A stretch of DNA of 64,000 nt from positions 48,363-112,362 of the forward strand of contig DIET01000005.1 in NCBI GenBank assembly GCA_002418765.1. The letters run 5' to 3'. The position numbers were made by a program, and so were the translations under genes. The DNA comes from Peptococcaceae bacterium UBA5767. Lineage in GTDB: Bacteria; Bacillota; TC1; UBA5767. Within the stretch, counting starts at the first letter, position 1. Each line of letters begins with the position of its first letter. Of this stretch, positions 26,529 through 34,262 are shown in pieces. Below the pieces are notes generated by a model that was not told where the DNA came from, did no database searches, and saw nothing but the letters and a program-made list of their open reading frames with translations.

Positions 26529-27836
26529 ATGAGAGCTGTAGACATCATTCGTAAAAAAAGAGACGGGATACCTTTGAACAAAGAAGAAATTGATTTCTTT
26601 ATCAAGGGCATATCAGATGATATAATTCCAGATTATCAGATTTCTGCTTTCACCATGGCAGTTTATTATCAGCGCATGACAGAGGAAGAGTTGTACCATT
26701 TGACGATGTCTATCGTGGAAAATGGAGAGGTACTTGATTTAAGCGGGATTGCTGGCATTCCCGTTGACAAACACAGCACAGGCGGAGTCGGAGACAAGAT
26801 TAGTTTGATTTTGGGGCCTTTGGTAGCGAGTGCTGGTGTTCCTGTTGCCAAAATGTCTGGTAGGGGTTTGGGCCATACAGGTGGTACCATTGATAAATTA
26901 GAAAGTATTCCAGGCATGGCATGTGATATCGGAAAAGAAAAATTTATTAAACAGATCAATGATATTGGTGTAGGTATCATTTCTCAGTCAGGTAGATTGG
27001 CTCCGGCTGACAAGAGGATGTATGCTATACGGGATGTTACCGCTACGGTGGAAAATACCGCTTTGATTGCGGCTAGTGTTGTAAGTAAGAAGTTGGCAGC
27101 GGGCAATAAAAATATTGTTTTTGATGTTAAAGTTGGCAAAGGCGCTTTTATGAAGACGGAACCAAGGGCGCTTGATTTAGCGCAGACCATGGTAGATATT
27201 GTGAAAAAAGCTGGTGGTAAATCTGTTGCAGTTATTTCTCAGATGAACCAGCCATTGGGCAAGGAGATTGGCAATGCCAATGAGGTTATTGAGGCCATTG
27301 AAACGTTGAAGAATAAAGGACCGGTCGATTTGACTACTTTGAGTCTGACCCTGGGAAGTCATATGTTGCGCATCGCTGGAAAAAGTCCTACGTTGAAAGA
27401 GGCAAGAGCGATTTTATTGGAAAAACTTGAATCGGGGGAAGCATTACAGAAGTTTCGGGAGATGGTGCGTTATCAGGGTGGAGATGAGCGTGTAATTGAT
27501 GATTATTCTTTGTTCAAACAACCGATTCATACATTGGATATCATTGCTGATACGCAGGGTTGGGTTACTTCTCTGGATGCTTTGAAGGTTGGACAGGCAT
27601 CCAATCTACTGGGTGCTGGTCGCAACAAGAAAGACGATGCAATTGATATAACTGCCGGGATTCATCTTGTTAAAAAGACCGGCGATGATGTTCAAGAGGG
27701 TGATGTTTTATGTTCCTTTATGTGGAGTAACGAAAATGCGGATGTGGATGCAGCTATGCAAAAAATTCAAGAGGCTTATTATATCTCATTGAATCGTCCT
27801 CAGGCTCAACCTGTCGTTTTGAATACTGTGGAGTAA
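26529..27836 (+). CDS. pdp: Pyrimidine-nucleoside phosphorylase
   Basis: 435 residues; cleaves uridine, thymidine or deoxyuridine with phosphate for salvage. The N-terminal helical domain carries the phosphate/nucleoside motifs DKHSTGGVGDK (about 80), AKMSGRGLGHTGGTIDKLE (about 109) and DVKVGKGAFM (about 195). The C-terminal beta-rich domain, typical of the dimeric enzyme, is complete. GAGGAG precedes ATG by 5 nt. A terminator follows. Confidence 0.95.
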   Translation: MRAVDIIRKKRDGIPLNKEEIDFFIKGISDDIIPDYQISAFTMAVYYQRMTEEELYHLTMSIVENGEVLDLSGIAGIPVDKHSTGGVGDKISLILGPLVASAGVPVAKMSGRGLGHTGGTIDKLESIPGMACDIGKEKFIKQINDIGVGIISQSGRLAPADKRMYAIRDVTATVENTALIAASVVSKKLAAGNKNIVFDVKVGKGAFMKTEPRALDLAQTMVDIVKKAGGKSVAVISQMNQPLGKEIGNANEVIEAIETLKNKGPVDLTTLSLTLGSHMLRIAGKSPTLKEARAILLEKLESGEALQKFREMVRYQGGDERVIDDYSLFKQPIHTLDIIADTQGWVTSLDALKVGQASNLLGAGRNKKDDAIDITAGIHLVKKTGDDVQEGDVLCSFMWSNENADVDAAMQKIQEAYYISLNRPQAQPVVLNTVE

Positions 27837-27866
27837 AATAAACCCACCACTGGTGGGTTTATTCTC
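27837..27866 (+). terminator. Terminator after pdp
   Basis: AATAAACCCACC, ACT loop, GGTGGGTTTATT: a 12-bp perfect stem. The T residues partly belong to the stem, so it is weaker than others here. It ends the run that began at ftsK. Confidence 0.75.
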
Positions 27867-27893
27867 TGAAATGGTTATTTTTCAAGCAGAGTG

Positions 27894-27902
27894 TGGTAAA
27901 AT
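27894..27902 (+). promoter_or_regulatory. Putative extended -10 promoter of der
   Basis: TGGTAAAAT (TG-n-TAAAAT, hexamer 27897-27902), 32 bp before der and just after the pdp terminator; no good -35. Confidence 0.4.
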
Positions 27903-27934
27903 GAACACGATAATTTTCAGGAAGAGGAACAAAA

Positions 27935-29248
27935 ATGAGAAAGCCAATTGTAGCGGTGGTAGGTCGGCCGAATGTCGGTAAATCTACTATTTTTAATAGA
28001 ATTGTTGGGTCCAGAGTCGCCATTGTGGAGGATTTCCCCGGTGTTACGAGAGACCGATTGTATCATGAGGTGGAATGGCTTAATCACCATTTTATCCTCA
28101 TCGATACGGGTGGTATTCAGTGGGAGACAGATGATATTTACACGCAAGTGAAGAAACAGGCAGAAATAGCTGTTGAAGAGGCTGACGTCATCTTGTTTGT
28201 AGTTGATACCCAGGCAGGTGTGACTACAGCAGACAATGATGTAGCAGCCATTTTGCGAAGAACAGGGAAACCAGTAATCCTTGCAGCGAACAAGACGGAT
28301 GTATTCTGTATGGACGAAGTATATGAGTTCTATAATCTGGGACTGGGGACGCCGATACCTATTTCAGCAGTTCATGGAACCAATATGGGAGATCTCTTGG
28401 ATGCCATCATTGGTCAGTTCTCTGAAGATTTTGATACAACTGAAGAAGAAGGTGTAATCAAAATTGCGGTCATTGGAAAACCCAATGTGGGGAAATCTTC
28501 TTTGGTCAACAAGTTGGTGGGAGAAGAGCGCGTGATCGTGAGCGATATTGCAGGTACGACGAGGGATGCTATCGATACGAGTCTCATAATTGATGATCAG
28601 AAATATTTATTGATTGATACCGCGGGTATCCGAAGGCGTTCGCGCATCGATGATGTTCTGGAAAAATACAGTGTAATACGTTCATTTAAAGCAGTGGATC
28701 GGGCAGATGTTGTATTGCTGATGATTGATTCATGTGAAGGTATCAGTGAGCAGGACAAACGGATTGCTGGTTATGCCCATGAGCAAGGAAAAGCAGCGAT
28801 TATCTTGGTCAACAAATGGGATCTATTCAGCAAAGAGACCAATACCATGAAAGAGTATACGGAAACCTTGAGAGAAGAATTGGGATTTTTGCGCTATGCT
28901 CCGGTATTATTCATTTCAGCTCTCAGTGGGCAACGTGTTCATAAAATCATTGAAATGGTTGACTTTGTATACGCACAAACGACAAAAAGAATTTCCACAA
29001 GCATCATTAATCAGTTGTTGCGTGAGATCATGATGTTGAATCCACCACCTACGGACAAAGGCAAGAAGCTTAAAATTTCATATGGAACACAGGCTCGCAT
29101 TAAACCGCCTACATTTATTCTATTTGTCAATGACACCGAGTTGATGCATTTTTCTTATCGAAGACATATTGAAAACAAATTCAGAGAAGCCATTGGTTTT
29201 GAGGGAACTCCAGTCCGCATCATTGTGCGCGGGAAAAAAGGAGACTGA
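27935..29248 (+). CDS. der: GTPase Der (EngA)
   Basis: 437-residue ribosome-assembly GTPase with two tandem G domains. G1 boxes are GRPNVGKST (9-17) and GKPNVGKSS (about 177-185), each with a DTGG/DTAG box and NKTD/NKWD. The C-terminal KH-like domain is complete (ends VRIIVRGKKG). Der is needed for 50S subunit maturation. AAGAGG precedes the start. Confidence 0.97.
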   Translation: MRKPIVAVVGRPNVGKSTIFNRIVGSRVAIVEDFPGVTRDRLYHEVEWLNHHFILIDTGGIQWETDDIYTQVKKQAEIAVEEADVILFVVDTQAGVTTADNDVAAILRRTGKPVILAANKTDVFCMDEVYEFYNLGLGTPIPISAVHGTNMGDLLDAIIGQFSEDFDTTEEEGVIKIAVIGKPNVGKSSLVNKLVGEERVIVSDIAGTTRDAIDTSLIIDDQKYLLIDTAGIRRRSRIDDVLEKYSVIRSFKAVDRADVVLLMIDSCEGISEQDKRIAGYAHEQGKAAIILVNKWDLFSKETNTMKEYTETLREELGFLRYAPVLFISALSGQRVHKIIEMVDFVYAQTTKRISTSIINQLLREIMMLNPPPTDKGKKLKISYGTQARIKPPTFILFVNDTELMHFSYRRHIENKFREAIGFEGTPVRIIVRGKKGD

Positions 29249-29249
29249 T

Positions 29250-30278
29250 ATGCAAAGAAATGTCATTGTGGGTGCAGGGAGTTGGGGTACGGCATTGGCT
29301 GTACTCTTGGGAAGCAAAAATACACAAGTAACTTTATTTGCTAGAAATAGTGTGAAAGCGTCCTATATGCAAGAATTTAGGGAAAATAAGACATATCTTC
29401 CAGGTGTAAAAATTCCACCAGCTGTTCACGTTACTTCCGATTGGCATGATATCAAGGATGCTGATATATACATATTGGCTGTACCTTCTCATATGGTGAT
29501 GGAAACGGCTCGCTTGATCAAGGCATCGAATAGTGCCGGGAAATCAATTCTGCTAATCAATGCCGCCAAAGGATTCGATGAGAGAACGGGGCATCTTATT
29601 TCAGTTGAAATGAGGAATTTACTCGAATCTGGGGATGCGTTTGCGGTGCTTTCTGGGCCTTCGCATGCTGAGGAAGTGGGACGATTGATGCCCACTGCTG
29701 TCGTCGCTGCCAGTTCTGAGCGTGCAGTCGCACAAAAAGTGCAAGAATTATTTATGGCAGATAGTTTTCGTGTTTATACCAATGATGATATTGCTGGAGT
29801 AGAAATAGCTGGAGCGACAAAAAATATCATCGCCATTGCTGCTGGCATTAACGAAGGATTGGGGTTTGGAGATAATTCATCGGCTGCATTGGTGACGCGT
29901 GGCTTGCATGAAATCACGAGACTTGGATTGGCTATGGGTGCCAAACAAGAAACTTTTTCCGGCCTGGCCGGTTTGGGTGATTTGATGGTAACCTGTAACA
30001 GTATGCATTCCAGAAATCGAAGATGTGGGATTGCACTGGGGAAAAACAAAAATTTGAATGAGATTTTGGATGAGTTAGGGATGGTAGTCGAGGGAATCAA
30101 AGCGACGAGTGTAACCAAGAAATTGAGCGAATATTATCAAATTGATATGCCCATTGTTGATGAAGTATTTCAGATTATTTTTGAACACAAAGATCCCAAG
30201 GAAACGGTACTGGATTTGATGCTTCGAGAAAGAAAAGGTGAAGCCATCAGTGAGGAGGAACAATATGGAGACTATTAA
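29250..30278 (+). CDS. gpsA: NAD(P)-dependent glycerol-3-phosphate dehydrogenase
   Basis: 342 residues; reduces dihydroxyacetone phosphate to sn-glycerol 3-phosphate for phospholipids, matching pgsA in function. ATG 29250 has AAAAGGAG 6-7 nt upstream and lies 1 nt after the der stop. The Rossmann motif GAGSWGTALA (8-17), AAKGFD, LSGPSHAEEV (about 136) and GATKNIIAIAAG (about 188) are the family signature. The longer frame from 29169 only adds residues antiparallel to der and has no ribosome binding site. Its last 14 nt overlap hom. Confidence 0.96.
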   Translation: MQRNVIVGAGSWGTALAVLLGSKNTQVTLFARNSVKASYMQEFRENKTYLPGVKIPPAVHVTSDWHDIKDADIYILAVPSHMVMETARLIKASNSAGKSILLINAAKGFDERTGHLISVEMRNLLESGDAFAVLSGPSHAEEVGRLMPTAVVAASSERAVAQKVQELFMADSFRVYTNDDIAGVEIAGATKNIIAIAAGINEGLGFGDNSSAALVTRGLHEITRLGLAMGAKQETFSGLAGLGDLMVTCNSMHSRNRRCGIALGKNKNLNEILDELGMVVEGIKATSVTKKLSEYYQIDMPIVDEVFQIIFEHKDPKETVLDLMLRERKGEAISEEEQYGDY

Positions 30279-31554
30279 AATCGGGCTCTTGGGGTGTGGT
30301 ACGGTTGGGACAGGAATAATAAAATTATTGACGGATAATCGTCATAAGCATGAGCATTATGTGGGAAGGCCGTTGGTGGTTAAGAAGATTTTGGTTTCAA
30401 CGCTGGACAAACAACGTGATGCCTGTATTGATCCTTCGTTACTGACATTGAATCCATCCGAGATTATCCAAGACCCGGAGATCGATATTGTTGTAGAGGT
30501 AATTGGAGGCATTTCTTATGCCAAAGAGTGGGTGAAGCTGTCTCTGGCACAAGGGAAAAATGTAGTGACAGCCAACAAAGATCTCATGGCTACCGCAGGT
30601 GAAGAACTGTTTTTGTTGGCGGCTGAGCAGGATGTAGATTTGCTTTTTGAAGCGAGTGTTGGCGGGGGCATACCCATCATATCACCGTTAAAACATGCCT
30701 TGGCCAGCAACCGCATTGATAAAGTAATGGGCATCATCAACGGAACAACGAATTTTATATTAACCAAAATGTACCAAGATGGATCTGATTTTTCGGAAGT
30801 ACTTGAGTTGGCCAAAGAAAAAGGTTATGCAGAGTCTGATCCGACGGCAGATATTGAAGGATTTGATGCGGCCAGGAAGATTGCCATTTTGGCTTCGATT
30901 GCTTTTAACACTCGGGTAACGTTTGATGATGTTTATGTCGAGGGCATTACGAGTATTTCTGCTCGAGACATTGAATATGCCAAGGAACTGAATTGTACCA
31001 TCAAACTGGTTGGATTGGCTACAGAAATTGACGGACACGTTGAGGCTAGAGTTCATCCTGTTTTATTGTCATTGTCCCATCCATTGGCCAAAGTTGATGA
31101 TATATACAATGCGGTGTATGTGGAAGGCGATGCTGTGGGGGATGTTATGTTTCAAGGCCTAGGGGCTGGGGCCATGCCAACGGCTAGTGCTGTCGTCAGT
31201 GATGTTTTGCAGGTGGCCAAGAATATTGTCAAGGGTGTGACACCCAGAGATAATTGCTCATGTTATGAAAAGAAGAAAATTGTTGGCATTGAGGATACCT
31301 ACGCACAATATTTTATTCGTATGACGGTAGCTGATCGACCGGGAGTATTGGCACAAATTGCCGGATTATTGGGCAACAATGCCGTATCCATTGATTCTGT
31401 GATTCAAAAGAAATATTGTCAGGGTAAGGCTGATTTGGTTTTGATAACCGAAAGAGTGCAGGATAAGAACATTAAAAAATCAATTGAACAAATCAAACAT
31501 TTGGAACCAGTACAGGCATTGGAAAGTCTGATTCGTGTAGAGAAGGATAGTTAA
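30265..31554 (+). CDS. hom: Homoserine dehydrogenase
   Basis: 429 residues: NAD(P) domain with GLLGCGTVGTG (7-17), a catalytic domain with GGGIPI and GIINGTTNFIL (about 160), ESDPTADIEGFDAARK (about 190) and a C-terminal ACT domain (about 350-425) that should bind threonine for feedback control. It makes homoserine for threonine and methionine. ATG 30265 has GAGGAGG 6-7 nt upstream, inside the end of gpsA. Confidence 0.96.
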   Translation: METIKIGLLGCGTVGTGIIKLLTDNRHKHEHYVGRPLVVKKILVSTLDKQRDACIDPSLLTLNPSEIIQDPEIDIVVEVIGGISYAKEWVKLSLAQGKNVVTANKDLMATAGEELFLLAAEQDVDLLFEASVGGGIPIISPLKHALASNRIDKVMGIINGTTNFILTKMYQDGSDFSEVLELAKEKGYAESDPTADIEGFDAARKIAILASIAFNTRVTFDDVYVEGITSISARDIEYAKELNCTIKLVGLATEIDGHVEARVHPVLLSLSHPLAKVDDIYNAVYVEGDAVGDVMFQGLGAGAMPTASAVVSDVLQVAKNIVKGVTPRDNCSCYEKKKIVGIEDTYAQYFIRMTVADRPGVLAQIAGLLGNNAVSIDSVIQKKYCQGKADLVLITERVQDKNIKKSIEQIKHLEPVQALESLIRVEKDS

Positions 31555-31566
31555 CAGGAGGCTTTT

Positions 31567-32784
31567 ATGGGGATTGTTGTTCAAAAATTCGGGGGGACAT
31601 CAGTGGCTGACCCGGAATGCATCAAGCGAGTAGCCAAAAAAGTAATTCAATGCAAGCAACAAGGAAATGATGTTGTAGTCGTTGTTTCTGCTATGGGAAG
31701 AAGTACCAATCAAATGATTGCCTTGGCCAAAGAAATTAGTGCCAATCCTTCACCAAGGGAAATGGATATGTTGCTTACCACTGGAGAGCAGGTCACCATT
31801 TCATTGATGGCAATGGCCATTGAGGATTTAGGTTACAAGGCTATGTCTTTTACGGGTGGGCAGGCTGGCATCATGACGGATGAGTTTTTTGGTAAAGGAA
31901 AAATCAGAAGTATTGATACGCAACGCATGAAGAGAAAATTGGATGAAGGAGTGATTTTGGTTGTGGCGGGTTTTCAAGGCATGACCACCGATGGTGAAAT
32001 TACCACCTTGGGTCGGGGAGGTTCGGATACCACAGCGGTGGCTTTGGCCGCAGCTTTACAAGCGGATGTCTGTGAGATATATACGGATGTGGATGGTGTA
32101 TATACGACAGATCCACGCGTAGTACCGGAAGCTAGAAAATTGGATTTTATATCTTATGATGAGATGTTGGAAATGGCCAGTTTGGGTGCCGCCGTTTTAC
32201 AACCAAGGTCTGTTGAATATGCCAAGCAGTATGATGTTAAAATTCATGTTCGATCCAGTTTTCATGATCAGGAGGGCACCATCGTTAGGGAGGTTTCAAA
32301 AATGGAAAAAAATGTCATTGTGAATGGAATAGCTTTTGACACAAGAGTTGCCAAAATCACCATCAATGGTGTACCTGATATTCCAGGTGTGGCCATGGCC
32401 ATTTTCAAACGTTTGGCCAAAGAAAATATCAATGTAGATATGATTGTTCAGAGTAATCATAAAGGAGAACTGAATGATATCTCCTTTACTGTCTCTACGT
32501 CGGAATCCAAGATGGCTTTGCAGGTGATGGAGGAATTGAATGTAGAACTAAAAGCGCAGGGGATTGCTTTTGATGATACTGTATCTAAAGTGAGTATTGT
32601 GGGGGCAGGAATGCAATCAAATCCTGGTGTGGCTGCCAAAATGTTTGAAGCTTTGGCTGAAGCGGATGTCAATATACAAATGATTTCAACATCGGAAATT
32701 AAAGTATCTTGTATTATTGCTAGGGATGAAGTCCAGACAGCTGTAAAAGCATTGCATCAAAAATTTGAGCTTGAAAGGAAATGA
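31567..32784 (+). CDS. lysC: Aspartokinase
   Basis: 405 residues; phosphorylates aspartate, the first step to lysine, threonine and methionine. The kinase domain has KFGGTSVAD (7-15), TTGEQVT, FTGGQAGI and GRGGSDTTA (about 148). Two C-terminal ACT domains (about 265-405) bind lysine and/or threonine. Length and domain layout match the lysine-sensitive Bacillus aspartokinase II type. AACAGGAGG is 6 nt before ATG. A strong internal start at codon 246 suggests that a beta subunit is made from the same gene (see 32302). Confidence 0.95.
   Translation: MGIVVQKFGGTSVADPECIKRVAKKVIQCKQQGNDVVVVVSAMGRSTNQMIALAKEISANPSPREMDMLLTTGEQVTISLMAMAIEDLGYKAMSFTGGQAGIMTDEFFGKGKIRSIDTQRMKRKLDEGVILVVAGFQGMTTDGEITTLGRGGSDTTAVALAAALQADVCEIYTDVDGVYTTDPRVVPEARKLDFISYDEMLEMASLGAAVLQPRSVEYAKQYDVKIHVRSSFHDQEGTIVREVSKMEKNVIVNGIAFDTRVAKITINGVPDIPGVAMAIFKRLAKENINVDMIVQSNHKGELNDISFTVSTSESKMALQVMEELNVELKAQGIAFDDTVSKVSIVGAGMQSNPGVAAKMFEALAEADVNIQMISTSEIKVSCIIARDEVQTAVKALHQKFELERK
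32302..32784 (+). CDS. lysC: Aspartokinase beta subunit from an internal in-frame start
   Basis: Within lysC, AGGGAGG (32287-32293) stands 8 nt before an in-frame ATG (codon 246), giving a 160-residue product made of the two ACT domains. In Bacillus subtilis aspartokinase II the beta subunit of about the same size is translated from an internal start in lysC. The matching position and the strong ribosome binding site make the same arrangement likely here. Not independently verified. Confidence 0.65.
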   Translation: MEKNVIVNGIAFDTRVAKITINGVPDIPGVAMAIFKRLAKENINVDMIVQSNHKGELNDISFTVSTSESKMALQVMEELNVELKAQGIAFDDTVSKVSIVGAGMQSNPGVAAKMFEALAEADVNIQMISTSEIKVSCIIARDEVQTAVKALHQKFELERK

Positions 32785-32785
32785 G

Positions 32786-33379
32786 ATGAAGAAGATTGTG
32801 GTAGGGATTACAGGGGCAAGTGGTTCATGCTATGCTGAAAAACTGATTCAAATATTGCTCCTTGCAGATATTGAAGTTCATCTGGTAATTACCAAAGCAG
32901 GACGAGAAGTCTGTAATCATGAGTTGGGTTGGTCTTTGTCGGGAGATGTGGAACATGATCTGGCTTTCTTGCAGGAGCATTATGCATCAGGTATGTTGGT
33001 ATTGTATCATGAAGACCGGATAGGTGCGACCATAGCCAGCGGTTCAGTGCCCATGGATGGCATGGTAATCATTCCTGCCAGTATGGGGTCTGTGAGTGGA
33101 CTGGCAACAGGGAGAAGTATCAATCTGTTGGAGAGAAGCGCAGACGTCGTGCTCAAAGAACGCAGGAAACTTATTGTTGTTCCCAGAGAAACACCTTTCA
33201 ATGAGATTCATTTGACCAACTTGTTGACATTGGTCAAAATGGGAGTGGATGTTATTCCTGCCATGCCAGCTTTTTACAATCATCCTCAGACCATTGAGGA
33301 TCTGGTTGCTTTCATCGTGGGAAGAGTGCTAGACCACTTGGGTATAGAGCGAGATATTTATCAGAGATGGGAGGGATAA
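32786..33379 (+). CDS. UbiX/Pad1-like flavin prenyltransferase
   Basis: 197 residues, fold and motifs of the UbiX family: GITGASGS (7-14) binding FMN, ASGSVPMDGMVIIPASMGSVSGLATG (about 79-104) and the late VPRETPFNEIHLTNLL (about 138-153). UbiX makes prenyl-FMN from FMN and dimethylallyl phosphate for UbiD-type decarboxylases. No ubiD lies in the window, so the client enzyme is elsewhere. ATG 32786 has AAAGGAA upstream; it starts 1 nt after lysC. Confidence 0.9.
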   Translation: MKKIVVGITGASGSCYAEKLIQILLLADIEVHLVITKAGREVCNHELGWSLSGDVEHDLAFLQEHYASGMLVLYHEDRIGATIASGSVPMDGMVIIPASMGSVSGLATGRSINLLERSADVVLKERRKLIVVPRETPFNEIHLTNLLTLVKMGVDVIPAMPAFYNHPQTIEDLVAFIVGRVLDHLGIERDIYQRWEG

Positions 33380-33380
33380 T

Positions 33381-34250
33381 ATGATTAGAAAAGCGGTGAT
33401 ACCGGCTGCTGGGCTTGGAACCAGGTTTCTTCCTGCCACCAAAGCAGTTCCAAAGGAGATGATTCCTATTGTGGATAAACCAGCTATTCAGTACATTGTT
33501 GAAGAAGCTGTATCCTCAGGAATTGAAGAGATCTTAATCGTCACTGGTCGAAACAAACAATCATTGGAGGATCATTTTGACAAAGCCTATGAGTTGGAAG
33601 ATATTTTAGAAAAAAGAGATAAAGATGACGATCTTCGTATGGTCAGGCATCCAAGCGGATTGTGCAAGATGCATTTTATCCGTCAACAAGAGGCCTTGGG
33701 CTTGGGTCATGCTGTTTTATGTGCCAAAGCATTCGTGGGGCAAGAACCGTTTGCAGTTTTACTGGCGGATGATTTGATTGTGGCTAGTAAACCTTGTCTT
33801 AAACAGATGATGGATGAAAAAGAGCGTTTGGGTGGGAATTTTTTAGCAACCATGAAAGTGGCTGACGAAGATGTTCATTTGTATGGTATCGTGGAAGGGA
33901 AACAGGCTTTAGAGCGTATTATCAAAGTGCGAGATTTGATTGAAAAGCCATCGATTGATCAAACACCCTCCAATCAGGCTATCATTGGACGTTACTTGCT
34001 GGAGCCAGATATTTTTAAGATTTTAGAAGAAACCGAACCCGGTAAAGGCGGAGAAATTCAATTGACAGATGCACTGAGGGCATTGTGTGACTCTCAGGCA
34101 TTGTTTGCCTATGAGTTCATAGGTAAACGTTATGATACGGGGGATAAGTTGGGTTATTTAAAAGCTACTGTAGAATTTGCCCTTAATCGTCAGGAGTTTA
34201 GAGATGATTTCTATTCATATTTAGAAGAGCTGATGGGTGAGAACCTTTAG
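33381..34250 (+). CDS. galU: UTP--glucose-1-phosphate uridylyltransferase
   Basis: 289 residues; makes UDP-glucose for cell-wall and surface polysaccharides. Nucleotidyltransferase motifs: AAGLGTRFLPATKAVPKEM (8-26), ILIVTGRNK, GLGHAVLCA (about 109), LLADDLI (about 130) and EKP near 193. ATG follows the ubiX stop by 1 nt with GGAGGG upstream. The next gene encodes an O-antigen-ligase-like membrane protein, so both may act on surface glycans. Confidence 0.96.
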   Translation: MIRKAVIPAAGLGTRFLPATKAVPKEMIPIVDKPAIQYIVEEAVSSGIEEILIVTGRNKQSLEDHFDKAYELEDILEKRDKDDDLRMVRHPSGLCKMHFIRQQEALGLGHAVLCAKAFVGQEPFAVLLADDLIVASKPCLKQMMDEKERLGGNFLATMKVADEDVHLYGIVEGKQALERIIKVRDLIEKPSIDQTPSNQAIIGRYLLEPDIFKILEETEPGKGGEIQLTDALRALCDSQALFAYEFIGKRYDTGDKLGYLKATVEFALNRQEFRDDFYSYLEELMGENL

Positions 34251-34262
34251 GAGGATAAATCA

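Noticed and set aside
29169..29250. N-terminal extension of gpsA overlapping der
   Set aside because: No ribosome binding site and family N-terminus starts at the Rossmann strand; the ATG at 29250 has AAAAGGAG.
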